NCBI RefSeq assembly: GCF_003265705.1
Contig: NW_020312848.1
Location: 53,791,520 to 53,855,519, forward strand
Reading direction: 5' to 3'
Source of the DNA: Callorhinus ursinus
Lineage: Eukaryota > Chordata > Mammalia > Carnivora > Otariidae
DNA length: 64,000 bases
Of this stretch, positions 21,956-34,712 are shown piece by piece. The notes under the pieces are model-generated. The model was not told the origin of the DNA and ran no database searches. It worked only from the letters and a program-made list of their open reading frames with translations. The position numbers and the translations under genes were made by a program. Each line of letters opens with the position of its first letter. Positions within the stretch are counted from its first letter, which is position 1.

Positions 21956-23699
21956 ACACTTTTTTGTACTGATATTTGGTATTCTCTCCATATATACAGT
22001 AATCATAGGTGAATTTTTAATACCATATTGTCATCTTTACATACAGATGAGATCATTTTTGTTTCTTTCTGGCAATTAGACTTGATGATATATTTCTTGT
22101 TTTCTATTTTTCCTCAAATGTGTATTGACAATATCTAATTTGAACTTCTGCTTTCAGATACTACTCTATAAAACTCTTCAGATTAAGAACAAGCCACTGA
22201 TTGAAACAGTGGCACACTGTATTAGCCACGTGTCACCTTTTTTTTTTTTTAAATATCCTATTAGAAAGACAATCAGACGAAATTTAATAAAAGGGCTTAC
22301 TCACATCTGGGTATATTGTTTTTTCTGACTCCAGGATACTTGTAAATACCATTTCTCTGTCACAAGAGAAAGTTATATCAATGTACTTTATAAAAGACAT
22401 GAGTATAGCTCATGTTACTTTACTAGGGATTTGAAAATTGATTGATTAGCATGATCTGTTCCAGTGACTTCCAGAGAAATGTTAAGCTTCCTTTCAAATC
22501 TGTAGCAGTGTCTCTCTAAGGTGATCAGTTAAATCTTCTTTCTAGTGTTTCACAGTGAAGGCATTTTACCTCTCTCAAATTTCTGAAAGGTGTAGTAGTT
22601 GAAGGCAAAGGGATGTATCAAGATGTTTAAGTACTCAGTGATATGTGTCATCTTGCTGATCTGAATATGAAGAGCTTTTAAAAGTAATTCTTAATAAATT
22701 CCTTTGGCATTTTTGTTTGGTTTTCTACTTCTTCATCACAGATAGTAGGCATGTTAGTTGTCTGATAACTTTTTTGTGGTGTGTTAAAAGCCTTGGCCTT
22801 CTTTGCAAATCTAAGTGAGTTACGTTCACTGCCTTCTCTTATAATAGTTCTTGGGCTGATTAAATTGTTTAATAAACAGATTGCTTTAAAAATACTTTCC
22901 CATTTATTAAAAATAAATATTGAGATTCTGTGGCCTTCAGAACTCTCTGAAATGATTCCAGAAGAAAACTAAGTCCAAATGTACTTGGAGAATTTGAAGT
23001 CCAGCCAAGTGAAAGTACACATCAGGGGTGTTAACTATGACCAATACAAAGGAAACTGCAACTTTGAGTATGAAAAGGTGTCAGAGGTATCTCTTCCAAG
23101 TTCTTGTAAATTTCATATAAATTAAAAAATTTCCATTTTGTCAGGAGCTGGTAAGTGACAGAGCTGGGAGAGCACCAGGAACCTTCGCTTTAGAAACTTT
23201 AAATACCATTCAGTCATTGACTGAGTAGTTAAGTTCCATTTAAATGCACAAATTATTTTGTTTACTATCAGGACTCTGTAGATATTATGTCATTTTTCAG
23301 TGACAGCTTATGAGAGCTCCTGGCACAGAATACATGTTTTTCCTTGTAGGTGTTTAGGAAATACTTGTTTTTCCTCCATAGCTCCTTTCTCCTCCATCGT
23401 ATGGCCATCTCCTCTTCAAAAGCAAAACGATATAAAACAGAGTTTCTTCATACATTCCTTCAGCAAACTTTGAGAACCTTTTAGGTGGAAGACCTCTGTC
23501 AGATGCCAGGGATTTAAATTTGAGTAATGAAGCTCCTTTCCATTGCTGTTTTTTTGCTGGACCTTTCCTGGTGCATTGACACCTGGTGAGTAACCTGCCT
23601 CTTGCTTTCCTTGACAGCATTTGTCCCTAATTCTCATTCGGCCTCTCTGGACTATTTTTCATCTCTTTGTGGGAATCTCTTCACTTATTGGCCTTTTAC
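21956..23699. other. Unique AT-rich non-coding DNA
   Basis: About 1.7 kb without a recognised element, other than a T12 run near 22239-22250. The open frames at 22125-22328, 22781-22972 and 23354-23637 show no protein family features. Confidence 0.5.
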
Positions 23700-24000
23700 A
23701 TTAATGTTTTTGTAATCTTACTTCCTCCTGCTGTCCTTCTCATTCCATGATGTATCTCTGGGTCATCTCATCATTATAACTCTTACTTTACTCTGACCTC
23801 CCCCTGAGTTTCAGATGTATATATCCAGTGTCTAATAAACATTTCATTAAGATATTCCCTAAGAATTTTTAAGCTGCATAAGCCCCACACTGAATTTATT
23901 AAAGTCTCATCCCAGCCCCAAGCTGTTTTTCTCTTTCTAGATTTTATAGCTCAATTTATGGAACAGCATCCAATCAGCAAATGAAGTCAATGCTTGGTCA
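23700..24000 (+). mobile_element. Possible upstream L2 fragment
   Basis: Pyrimidine-rich text such as 'gacctccccctgagtttcagatgtatatatccagtg' resembles the L2 region upstream of its 3' end. It lies in the same orientation as the clearer L2 at 24260. Weak match. Confidence 0.35.
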
Positions 24001-24259
24001 TCTTTCCACTTCACTTTCTCTAATTACCAGTCAGAAACACTGTCTTCCTCCTAACCACGTTGAGAACCATTTGCCATCATGGCACTGCCCAAGGACACAG
24101 GAGTGTAAGTGCCTAAGGGAGTGTAAATGTGATTTATTAATGAGTTTCAGGCACTGTTGGTAAAGTGTCTTGTACATAAAACAATCAGTACGTTTTGACA
24201 GTTTTCCAACAGAGAAAAGTAAAGTATCTCATGAAGGAAGCCCCTTTTGGACTCTGGAC

Positions 24260-24860
24260 AAGGTACCATGTGGGCAAGCTCTGTTACCCTCCTCTCTACA
24301 CCCCCACAACTCACCATAGGGGTCGTTAAAGTACATCTCTTGGCCAGCAGTCACCCTCAGAGTTCACTGTGTCCCTGTCCTCACTTTTGCTATCAAACCC
24401 CCTCTCCTTACCCACAAGTCATTTTTCGTACAGCTTCAGGGTAATTTATGTAAAATAAACATGATCCTACAACTCTTTTTCTTAAAAACTTCTTAATAAT
24501 TTCCCCTTGTTGAGTGATAAATCCAGTCTTGCTTTCATCACATAAGACTCTCCGTATTGGCTTGGCTCTCCAGCCTACCATGCTACTTTGAATTTTATTT
24601 TCTGCTAATCCTGGAAATACATATTTTGTTGCATCCTCCATGCTGTTTTGTGCTCTGCACATGGTATGCTGTGTGCCTAAAATGCCCACCTACCTAATCC
24701 TTCCTCGTCCTTCAATCCACCAGGATCCAGATTATCTTCCTCTCAAAGGCCCTATCCTCACTCTCATCCCCACCCCCAAACTTGGGCCATTTCCTCCAAT
24801 AATATATTGAATGTGTCTCTATCATTTTACTCTCTGGAACTCTTTCAGAGAGTTTTTAGG
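24260..24860 (+). mobile_element. L2 LINE 3' region
   Basis: 'aataaacatgatcctacaactctttttcttaaaaacttcttaat', 'gataaatccagtcttgctttcatcac', 'ggcttggctctccagcctacc', 'ggatccagattatcttcctctcaaaggccc' follow the L2 order. The terminal GAATGAATG end is missing. The small frames on both strands here are not genes. Confidence 0.65.
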
Positions 24861-25019
24861 TAAAAGACAATTAGGTGGGATGATGCTAGATTACAAAGAG
24901 GTTTGAAGGGTGTGCTAGGAAGCCATCAAAGTAATAAAATCTGCAGTTTGAAAAGCTGCAGATTAACCCTAAGTACTATGAAATAATGAGAAAACCATGG
25001 GTGCTATGATTAGGCTGAC

Positions 25020-25225
25020 TTTTGTTGAAAACTTAATTCTGGACACTTACCAGCTTTTTATCTTGGGTATTTTACCACAAAACTTTTAAATTTTAGTTTT
25101 TTTATCTTTCAAGTTGGTGGGGATAGTATTTACCCCTAAGAATTGTTGTGAGGTTGAAAAAAGAAAGTGTAAAAAGTGAGTGGCTTGGGCCCACCACATT
25201 GAAGATTTTCAGTAAACATTTAAAA
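25020..25225 (+). mobile_element. MIR SINE, diverged
   Basis: 'ttctggacacttaccagctttttatcttgggtattttacc', 'tttttatctttcaagttggtggggatagtatttaccc', 'gaattgttgtgaggttg', and a tail of 'aagattttcagtaaacat' follow MIR order. Confidence 0.6.
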
Positions 25226-26555
25226 ACTTATCTATTTAAATATTCTACCTCTAAGAATTTTGATAAGGTATGATCTTCCATATCATTGCTATTGACTTTA
25301 AGAAAGTTAACATGTGGCATTAAATACTTTAAAAGCATAACTTACATGTGGATTAACATCATTTTAAAAAAAGGAATATTCATTTCTCCAAAATTTAATC
25401 AGTGTATTCCTTTAAAGGTAAAGTTTTCTACTTTTTAAGATTTATTAATTGATTTATAGAAATTTTTGTATAAAATGTTTACATAAAATATGTCCATCAA
25501 GTTTTATGAATCTATAATTTTTAAATTTAAATATCTAGATTAAGACCCCATATAATCTTCATACTCTATATGCAAAAAGGGCTTTACAAATTTGTACTTT
25601 TCAAAAAAGTAAATGATTTATCCTCCTGATTAAAACAAAGGGATAAGCTCCATTAATGAGTACCATGCCTCTTCTCAGTTTCTCTCTCTCTCATCAGGTC
25701 TTTCTTACAAAAGAAAGCTTCATTTACATAGAAAAATCACATGTGGGGAAAAAATGTGCTACTCATATTCCTAAATAATATATGTGGTTTTAAAATCTGA
25801 ATTCTTACCCTATTTCATATAGCATTAGATCAAATTATATTAAAAATACCTTCCCATTTAATATTATTACAATAACAATTTCAAAAGGCAAGTGAATTCT
25901 GTTCTCTGTTTCCAAATATATTGAGGGACAAAAATTAAGCTTTCGAATATAAGGAAAGTAATAATGACAGTACTAAAAGGCATTTAAATCAAAGGAAAAT
26001 GAATGTAAAACAAAATTTAAAGGTCACCTTTCCAACTTCAGCTGAATGGCAAAACAATCTAAACTAAAATGCCTGAATATATAGTTAGCCTTGTTCATCT
26101 GTGACATACAGCTTAAGTAATTTGATACCAAAAAAGGGAACGTGTTGTTAATGATGCAGTAATGAAATAAGCATGGTTTTATATATAAAAATTAGAATTG
26201 ATGTAGGTAACCTTACTACTTGTATTTCAGTATTCTTTTTTAACTACCATTGTAAGAATTTGCATAATCTTGAGTATGTCCACAGGACTATGTTATTCAT
26301 GCAGATGTCATCTGACATGAGTTTCCAGGTGGTGAGGGAAAATCTTAGACCCATCCCTTGTCTAATTTTTTTCAACAGGAGTTAAATTATTTAAAAAGCC
26401 AAGTACTGTAGTAGTATTTTGACCATGTTTCAAAGCATGTCCAATTGGTTACAGTTGCTTGACTATGATTCTTTATCTTGATTTTTGCACTTATTTTCAT
26501 TTTCAGAAAATTTCTGGTATTTTTCTAAATTGTTTCACTCTTCCATAGGTTCAAA
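25226..26555. other. Unique AT-rich non-coding DNA
   Basis: About 1.3 kb with no recognised repeat or gene. A short (TC)n patch is at about 25680-25693. The 70-codon frame at 26173-26385 is not supported. Confidence 0.5.
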
Positions 26556-26559
26556 TACA

Positions 26560-27125
26560 CTATTTGAGTTATCTAATTGCTTTGTAACGAATCACACTAA
26601 ACTTAGTGGCTTGAAGCCATAATAATGTATTTCTCATGATTCTGTAGGTTAGGGAAGGGAGGAGCAGGAGATGTTGGCTAAGTGGAACCTCTACCTGGTA
26701 AAAGCTGGGGTCACCCATGCAGCTGGCTGGCTTCATCTGGTGGTGGGGCTAGGCTTCAACTTCCAAGAAAGCTTCAACCGCATGCTCTTCGATGCTCCTC
26801 TGTGGCGTCTGTCTCCCCCAGTGTATCTCCTCCTCACTGTTCCCCGTATAGCCAGAATTTCCACTAAGCATGACAACTGACTATCCAGTGCAAAGGCAAA
26901 AGTAGCCAATCCTCTTCAGAAAACGAGGGAAATAGGCATTTCCCAGAACTAGCGGCCTTTCCACCACTTTCTGTTAGCCAAGGCAAGTCATGAGGCTAGT
27001 GTGGTCCAAAAGGACTCAGAACAGACTCCACCTCTTGATGGAAGAGCAGCCAGCATGTGCAGGAAAAGGAGGAACTATTTGGGGGCCATCTCTGGCAACT
27101 AGCTGCATCCTTTGTGTATTAAAAA
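26560..27125 (+). mobile_element. Ancient interspersed repeat, probably LTR-like
   Basis: It starts with 'gctttgtaacgaatcacactaaacttagtggcttgaagcc' and 'ttctcatgattctgtaggt', and ends with 'cagactccacctcttgatggaagag' and 'gggggccatctctggc'. I recognise this as a common old mammalian repeat of several hundred bp with GC-richer internal sequence, but cannot name the subfamily with confidence. The overlapping 60-90-codon frames at 26671-27262 fall inside it and are not genes. Confidence 0.55.
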
Positions 27126-27514
27126 CCCCTCATTTTGGCCAGGTACTCCTCATATTGCAAGTAAAAAAAATTGAAAGAAAGGTTAAAATGGCAAATAATT
27201 ATAGAGTCAAGAGCAGAAGCCTTTTTTTTTTTTTACATCTGGTGCAGACATTTTTCCTTTGAGTTTTACTTAATTCACATTATTCCCAACATTTTAATAT
27301 TATTTTGGATTTCTGAATAAGCAGTTTTCAAGTCTTTGCTCAACCATACAAATTAATTATTAAAAAACCAAACACCACCAGCTAGAAGCCCCCATTTCTA
27401 CAATTGCAAGCAGTCGTTCAAGTCTTTAAGATGATTTTGCCACTGATATCTAAGTGCTTGTGTGTTTGGTTTTTGTTGTTGTTTGCCACATTTTAACAGT
27501 TTAGCGATGAGGGT

Positions 27515-27660
27515 CACATTTATTTATTCATTAAATACTGATTGAGCTCCTGCTATGTGCCAAGTATTGTGTCAGGCCCTAGACATCCAAATAAGAATAA
27601 GGAAGAGTCATGGCTCTTGAGGAACTTGTCAGATTATTTATCTTAAGTAAGTGAGTTAGA
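27515..27660 (-). mobile_element. L2 LINE 3' end
   Basis: 'tttatttattcattaaatactgattgagctcctgctatgtgccaagtattgtgtcaggccctagacatcc', then 'gtcatggctcttgaggaactt', is the reverse complement of the L2 terminus with good word-for-word agreement. Confidence 0.8.
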
Positions 27661-27894
27661 TTCATCTAGTCAGATTTATCTACTGTAAATCTCCATAAGC
27701 CATTACTTAAAGACTTGATGTTTTGTGGAGCTTATAAAATAATTTAAAATATGAATTGCCCGGGAGTTAGCCTAACTGAACTATAATTCCCAAGCTTCTG
27801 TGTTTTAAAGTAAATGCATATTTCCTTTTTTTTTTCCTGTTATCTCATACAATACAAGTATGTTATCTGACACTAGTGAAACCGGGGTATCCGG

Positions 27895-28085
27895 TTGGTA
27901 CATTGTGTAGAGGTAAGAATTTGGACAGGGACACATGTCATTGGGTCTTAGCTTTGCATAGACTAATGATGTAATCTTGAAAAAAAATCACAGAATCTTT
28001 TTTGGCCTCGGTGCTTTTTATTTTTTTAAGTGAGAAGTTTGGACCAGATGATTTTCATTTGCTATGAAAAACACCAGTTTTCTAC
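27895..28085 (+). mobile_element. Possible MIR-family fragment
   Basis: 'ggtaagaatttggacagg', 'cattgggtcttagctttgcatagactaatgatgtaatcttg' and 'gaagtttggaccagatgattttc' have MIR-like order, with the same 'ggactagatgatctc' end type as at 7437. Divergence is high. Confidence 0.35.
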
Positions 28086-28880
28086 ATTAATTGTTAAGCA
28101 TTATTTCCTTCTTTCTTGTTCTCCTTCTGGAGTTCTCTCGTAAATGAAAAGAAAGCAGATGATTTGTACATATGAAATAGCTTCTGTGGTAGTCAAAAAC
28201 TGTATCAGAGAGATAAGAAAATGGCTTTATTATAGGTCTGGAATCTTGATGGGAGGAACGTGGGGGAGGGTAAAAGGTGGGAATTACTTCTTACCCTGGA
28301 GATTTTGATTTGTGTTCCTCTATGCTAGCCCTCACCACCCTGCCCTCCTTGAGTCTATCTTAATAAGCTGCAGTAAGTTATGGGAATATGTCTTCTGATT
28401 CAAGTTGTGTTAGACATAGGGAGAGGGGAAAAAAGCTAGAAAACAAAAAATTCTCCTCTAGTACTTTATTTTCATTACTGGTCTGATAACCTGGCCACCA
28501 TTGCATTGGTTCCCTACAAATGCTGAAGTCTAATCACACCTGTCTTTGAGTTTTAAAGGTGTTTCTTGACGACTTCATCAGCCTGAATGTGTCTAAACAC
28601 AAACAAGGTAGATTTCTCTTTTGTCTGCTTTCAGTGTTTTAAACTTGATTTCTGTTTCCATCGTGTATTTATATTTGGCCTCTGATAATTGACTTTTGGT
28701 TGTCTGATCACATTAAGAGCTCTGTCTGATTTTGTAAGCCACTGTACTTTTCTCTTTAATGTGTAGATCATCACTTAACTATTGCTAGCTCTTATCTCCA
28801 GTGTATTTATTATATATTTGGCCATGCTTTTATTCTACTTGTTTGTTATCTTTCTGAGCTGGAATCTAATCTTCATTCCT

Positions 28881-28882
28881 AT

Positions 28883-28913
<31 letters not shown>
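28881..28913. repeat. (ATTT)n microsatellite, about 8 units
   Basis: An uninterrupted run of the tetranucleotide ATTT. It could be a remnant tail of a retro-insertion, but no body or flanking duplication is visible. Confidence 0.95.
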
Positions 28914-29097
28914 GGCTGAGAATCAAGACTACTATTTGTCTATATGTGTTTATAGAATATAAGTCAAACCTTAGGCAATTTGCTTTACTCTGGTTTATAT
29001 TATTACTTACGAGTTGCTTATTATTTTATGCATCTAACTAGGTTTCTTTGTGAACTTGAAAGCTCTCCTGTGGCATTATCCTGTGACTTTACCATCT

Positions 29098-29172
29098 TTC
29101 ATTTCCTCCCTTGTTCCCTTCCTCCTTTCCTCTGTCTTTCCTTATTCCCTCCTCCCTTTCAACCCTTCTTAT
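29098..29172. repeat. Polypyrimidine tract
   Basis: About 75 bp of C and T with only a few purines, composed of CCTCC and TTCC-type words. Confidence 0.85.
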
Positions 29173-29857
29173 CCTTAACTTTCAATTATTCAGCATTTAC
29201 CTGCAGGCCGCTATGCTACATGCTACCATGTTTTCCCTCAATCTCTTTTTAGAGTCTTCTTCCTATTATTTTATTAGTATTGCCTTAGCCAGTTTTTTAT
29301 ATTTCTCCCAGATCTATTAGAAAGAGTTTCTGGCTCAGAAAAAAAAAAAAAAAAAAGTCACCAGATACTGAGAGGTTTAGCTATGGTTTCCATTTGTGCT
29401 TGTCTGGATTGTCTAAGAGAACAAACACTAGAAGACAGAAAAAGAATTAGTGCTGGGACATGTATTTTCAGTATAATATCTTTTTACTTCCTGATCTTTT
29501 ACTTCTTAGAAATAGTAAATTGTGGCCAAATACTACTAAATGTACTGCCCTGATATGCTAACAAGGTAGGCTTTGCAGTAAACATCTTGGGAATTCAGAT
29601 TAACTATTATCACTGGGTCCTGTGATCTGAAGCATTATACATTTACATTTATTAGTTGTCTTTTTAAAAATCAATTGATATGAGAACAATCAATATATTT
29701 AATTATAATTTGCAAGTAGTTCATTCAAGATGAAATATATGCATTGCTGTTAATATAATTGCCTCTTAAATCAGTGATTGGCATGTGTAGAAATTTTGTA
29801 CAAGAAAACTGTATTTGAAAAAAGCCAATTAGACCTCACATTTTATGTATCTAGATT

Positions 29858-30055
29858 AGTGCTTTCCAGTAGAACTTTCTGTGATGATGGCAATGTTCTA
29901 TGCGGCGCTGTCCAGCACAATTAAACTAACTGCATGTGGCTACTGGGCACTTGAAATGTGGACCTGAATTTTTTAGTGCGTTTTCTTTGAAGGAATTTAC
30001 ATTTAAATAGCCGCATGTGGCTCCTGGCTACCATATTGGATAGTAGAGATCTAGG
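29858..30055. mobile_element. hAT-type non-autonomous DNA transposon
   Basis: 'agtgctttccagtagaactttctgtgatgatggcaatgttctatg' and the inverted-related end 'gccgcatgtggctcctggctaccatattggatagtag' are the two ends of a common mammalian MITE. The centre has 'tggctactgggcacttgaaatgtgg'. Non-coding fossil of the same broad group as 5346-5873. Confidence 0.7.
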
Positions 30056-30927
30056 ACACTTAAAAAATGTATTTAATTATAAGTAATGCAACACTTAAAA
30101 TTTAAATATATGACCTATTCATTTTGCTCATTTTATTTGTATTCACTTTATGGAAAATTTTACTTGATTTACATTTTTTAAGTAAACACAGAGTGAAAAC
30201 GTAAATCAGCATATTTAATACAATCAATCCTGGTGACTAAGATAGCTTGTTGAGGGAAGGGGTTAGCCATAATCTCTCTTAAGGCTCTCTGGCAAACCAT
30301 GTCACTTCTGTGAACTTGAAGTCTAAGTAAAAATACAGCATGAATGAGGCAAATGTAATTTCAATACAAATGTCCTTATGTTCAGAGTAAGAAGAAGGAA
30401 CATGGAAATGATAGATCTGCTGTAGGAGACTTAAATCAACGACTAAGAAAGACAGAAACAATTTAGCTTCTATTTTGACTTTTTTTTTAATCAAGAAGAC
30501 TGATCTTTGGATTGAAAAGTACTAAACAAACACCATTAAAAAGGAATTAGAATCCACATTAGGGAAAGGATTGTTAAAAAGCAGCTCCTGGCTCCCAAAC
30601 CTGGCATGAACAAATGTTATCCCTCTGTAAGGTGATAAAATTGGGAAGTGAAGTTTGTGAACAGTTGTCTGGAATTTTTTAGTAAACACGGAAAGTGGAA
30701 ATTTTGCCCAAAGAATTATCCAAAGGATGGATACAGAGGCCCCCATTTAAAGAGAAAGGGGGGGGGGGAGAGAAAAAAAGACCAAGAAAGGTAGGTGAGT
30801 TCTCAAAGCTGTAAATTGTGACTAGAACAAATTACTAAAAGGATGATTTATGAGCTCTTAAAAGGGAAATAGTGCTCACTAGAAGCAACTATGAGTTCAT
30901 AGAGAAAAATTTTTGTCCAGCTAACCA
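30056..30927. other. Unique non-coding DNA
   Basis: No repeat recognised except a G11 run at 30758-30768 in purine-rich surroundings. The two minus-strand frames of about 70 codons at 30279-30746 have no support. Confidence 0.5.
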
Positions 30928-31339
30928 TACATTGGTCCCCCTTTATACGTGGCAGATATGTTACAAGATTCTCAGGGGATGCCTGAAACCCTGATTATGC
31001 CAAACCCTATATTACTTTGTTTTTCCTATATATACATACCTATGATAAAGTTTATTTGTAAATTAGGTACAGTAAGAGATTGACAGCAATAACAAATAAT
31101 AAAATAGAACAGTTAGAACAATATGCTGTAATAAAAGTTAAGAGAATGTGGTCTCTGTCTCTCTCAAAATATCTTGCACCCTATTCACCCTTCTTCTTGT
31201 GATTTTGGGAGATGATAAAATGCCTACATGATGAGAAGAGGTGAGGGAAATGAAGTAGGTGACTGTGAGGTAGTGTAACCCATAATGCAGGTAACCCAAA
31301 CCATGGAAAGTGAAACGTGGGTAAGAGAGGACTACTGTA
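30928..31339. mobile_element. Tigger-type (TcMar) DNA transposon remnant with TA duplications
   Basis: The left end 'cattggtccccctttatacg' at 30930 and the right end '...gtgggtaagagaggactactg' ending at 31337 are inverted repeats of each other with mismatches, and TA dinucleotides flank both (30928-30929, 31338-31339), as expected for pogo/Tigger elements. Internal words 'gatgcctgaaacc', 'ttttcctatatatacatacctatgataaag' and 'cacccttcttcttgtgat' match a short Tigger-derived element. No transposase is encoded; the minus-strand frame at 31138-31401 is chance. Confidence 0.85.
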
Positions 31340-31984
31340 TTATCTCTTTTGATGGAGAAAAAGAAAACTGTGGTAGATACCTTATATCTAAAGCATTTCA
31401 CAATGCTTCATCATAGCCCAAATAAGATTTAAAAAAATAGGAATAGATGATAATGCAGTTGGGTAGATCATAATTAGTTGAACAACTAATCCCAAAGAGA
31501 CCACTGAAGGGTGGTCTCTATTTGTGTGACAAAGAATTCTGTCCTTAGGCCTGTTTTTTTAAAATTTATTTTTACTATTTTTCAGTGGCTTCTATTAGTA
31601 ATGAACAACTTCTTTTGCCTAAAAGCCAATTCAAGGATTAAAATATTCATGTGCTACAATCTGAATGGCAACTTCTCTTCTTACACCCACAAACATGTAT
31701 ACATATATACAGCTTTTTATTTCCATTCTGTTTTCACCTCTCAACTGAATTGATTTCCTTTGAGTTTCCAGGGATTTTTCTGCTCATAATTTCTGTACTT
31801 GCATGATCTTATTATGGTCATCACAGTCTTGATTATATATGACCTTTCAACTGAAGTGTCTGATTCTGACTGGAATGTCTTTCTGTAAATCCATAAGTAT
31901 ACTTCCTGGAAGTAACTACCATTAACACTTTTGGATGTAACTTTTTTCTACAAAATTTAAATCATGATGCATATATTTTCTTAT
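31340..31984. other. Unique non-coding DNA
   Basis: About 640 bp between the Tigger element and an old L1 piece. No element recognised; the 80-codon frame at 31511-31753 has no family features. Confidence 0.5.
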
Positions 31985-32200
31985 AGATTAATTTCTTTAT
32001 TGAGGTGATATTAACATAAAATTTACCCTTTTTACTGTGTGAGTCTATGAGTTTTGACAAATGCATACAGTCTTGTAGCCACCACTACAGTCAAGTTATG
32101 GAACAGTTCCATCCCCCTCCAAAAGTTCCTTATGCCCCTTTGTAACTAGCCCCTCCCTTACCCCAGCTCTGCAATATTTTCAAGCCTATTTGTTTTCTTC
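31985..32200 (-). mobile_element. Old LINE-1 (L1M type) 3' UTR fragment
   Basis: 'tttattgaggtgatattaacataaaatttaccc', 'gagtctatgagttttgacaaatgcatacagtcttgtagccaccactacagtcaag', 'ggaacagttccatcccc' and 'aaaagttccttatgcccctttg' are the reverse complement of a well-known old L1 3' UTR. Confidence 0.8.
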
Positions 32201-32301
32201 TTTTTTACTTGTCATGAGTCTTAGCTTTCCTACGGCACTTTTCTTCAGTAATCATCTTCCATGCCCAGGCCCTGCTAGAATTATACATGACTTAAATTTG
32301 C

Positions 32302-32425
32302 TTTTTTTTAAGATTTAATTTATTTATTTGAGAGAGAGAGAAAAAGAGCATGAGTGGGGGGAGGGGCATAGGAAGAGGAAGAGGGAGAAGCAGACTCCCC
32401 ACTGAGCGGGAAGCCAGTCAGGGTC
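32302..32425 (-). mobile_element. Can-SINE, missing its tRNA-like head
   Basis: The T-rich tail, GA-rich body and 'gcagactccccactgagcggg' are present, then the match stops at about 32425 before the tRNA-derived part. Either 5' truncation at insertion or later deletion explains it; no flanking duplication is clear. Confidence 0.85.
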
Positions 32426-32429
32426 TTGG

Positions 32430-34149
32430 GCTCCTGCCCTCCATCCTACATCTCAGTGGGCTTCCTTCTTGAGTCCCATTCTGATAAAGTGATACTTGGT
32501 GATTACCAAAGCTAAATTCATCACACATGCCCAGCGTATGTAACTAGAATTCTGCTGTAGACCTATTTCCTGACTTATGCTGGAAGTTTGTTGACCCAGC
32601 AAAGTCTTGGGCCATTGTTTGTTCTTGCCTCTTATTCTAATGACTGAATTCTATTCCAGAGACTTGAGTCCCCAGGAATTCAGTTAGGTGTAGGACAATT
32701 ATGGCCCAGCAGCATTCTAAATACGAAATTCTTCTTTGCTTAGAAGTCTAAGTATCAACAACCTCCCAGATTTTCTGTTGCTATGTCTACATACTTGCCA
32801 AAACCTCATACCACTTCAGCTTGGTTATTTCGACCTTGCCTGAGCCATTATTAAAGATTCTTATAATTCTTTAGGCTCTGGTCTTTTGCCTTCTCAGCTA
32901 AAACTTCTGCTGTAATACCCTAGAACTTCCTTGATGCTGGTCTTGATTTAGTAGATGGGTTTGGTCCTGCGCCCTGTCTTGGATTTGTAAACTTCAGGTA
33001 TCACTGAAAATTCTTAAGATGGAGCACATATGTTGAAACTCCTGCAAAACTGTAGTCAGATTCTCACTTCTTTCCATATTATAGGGATAGTTGCTAGACA
33101 ATGAGTTACTGTAGATTTCAAATGTAATTTGACAGAAACAATAGACATATTTGACATGAATTGCACTAAGATCCAAGCTTAATAAGGTTTTCTTTTTCAT
33201 TGTTCCTCAATTCAGAACATCACAAACAGCTCACTCTTTTCTAAATAGGGCAAGGACACTTTATTACAGCACCTGTGTGCTAAGCTCTGCACTGCATGAA
33301 ATTTGAGATTGTTATTGCTAGTGTTCAAAGCACAGAAAGTCTGAGTGGTGACTGTCTAGGATCAGCAAGTAGGCTCACCACAGTCAGTTCTTGGAGTTGA
33401 ATTATTTGAAATTGGCAGGTGGTTTCTCTTTTTCCATAGATTTCTTTCCCCTTTTCCTGACAGTGCATGTGTTTGGTGACCTCCACTGTTTATTTAGCTT
33501 CTGCATACATTCCTTAGGATTTGTTTTATGTGTGGTTTTTTGGTTGCTTATGTTTCTTGTTATGCTTGGCTACTACTAGAAGGAGTAGTGGTGGTGGTCT
33601 GCTTTGGGTCAGCAGTCAAAACAAACGTGATACTCATTTTGAATATCTGGCTTTGAGTTTTCATATAAAAATATAAGCACCATTTACATAAGTATATTGC
33701 TTGAATTGAATTTATTTTTTATTCCTGACTTGCCCCTAAAGAAGTGCCAACAAACTCCAAAATTGCTTAAAGTGATCATCAGAAGGAAAGAAAAGTGGAG
33801 TGAGGATAAGCCATGAACTGAATAATCAAACCTGAAATAAGGGAACAAAACCCAAACATGGTTTACTTTCCACATATCATTTGGAGATACTTCAACTGAA
33901 AAGGGTTAAAGCTCTCATTTATACCCCTTTCCTCCTTACCACCTTCTTTGTTGTTATTTACTTGCTCTATTGTTATAGATGGGTAATCATGTTCTATACC
34001 CCTCAATAGCACATACTGTGGAGTATGGGGAGTATGGGAATAAGAAAGTGAAGAAATTAAAAATTAGAAGAATTGAAAGGAATTTGTGAACAGAAGATAT
34101 TTGTGTATTATTAACATTGTCATTTTTAAAAAGCTTCAACAGTAAGGTG
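32430..34149. other. Unclassified, mostly unique DNA
   Basis: About 1.7 kb with no element I can name. 32450-32960 is GC-richer than its surroundings and may be an unrecognised old LTR or L2 piece. The open frames at 32994-33200, 33391-33579, 33684-33875 and 33987-34223 lack family features. Confidence 0.45.
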
Positions 34150-34712
34150 TTAGAAAGCATTAACTTTTGGAGTGAGTCTGTTTTGGAGGGCCCATCTTGG
34201 ATCCTTCCACTTTTGGCTTGCAAAACACTTTCATCTCCTGGTGCTCTTCAGAGGCCTCAGGCTGTTTGTTTTTTGTGTCCTTTAGTGGCTCCTCTTTTTC
34301 TGCCCATCCATTAAATGCTCTCCTCCCCGGGGCACTGTCCTCAATCTACTGCTCTTTTTCTGCAATCCAGAACATATCCACAGGTAATTTCATCCACCTT
34401 CAAAGTGTCAGCTACCTCTTATACATGAGTCAGTGACCCAAACTTTTCTATTTCCCAGTTGTATTCTCTCCACAAAGCTTCATTCTAGTTTAATTATAGC
34501 TATTTATGGGACATCTTCCCTTAATGGTGGTAGACACTTTAGTGGATCATTTTTCAAATTGAGCATTTTATGTTTCCCCAAAATTGTTTCTCCCCTAAAA
34601 TCCTCTAAGTTTTAGAAACCTAGGAGTCCTCTTTGATGACCATTTCTCTGATTGCCCGAGCCCATCCAATCCAGCACCAAATTCAGGTATGTAGGAGCCA
34701 CCACTCCAATAG

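Larger units (their letters stand above)
28086..29857. other. Unique non-coding DNA with simple repeats
   Basis: No interspersed element is recognised. It holds a (TATT)n tract at 28881-28913, a pyrimidine tract at 29098-29172 and an A18 run at 29339-29356 without visible flanking duplications. The open frames at 28980-29320 run through the pyrimidine tract. Confidence 0.55.

Noticed and set aside
26671..27262. Overlapping frames of 61-90 codons in GC-richer DNA
   Set aside because: They lie in or beside an old interspersed repeat, overlap in different frames and show no domain.
29339..29356. A18 run as the tail of a retrocopy
   Set aside because: No flanking duplication and no recognisable body or AATAAA upstream.
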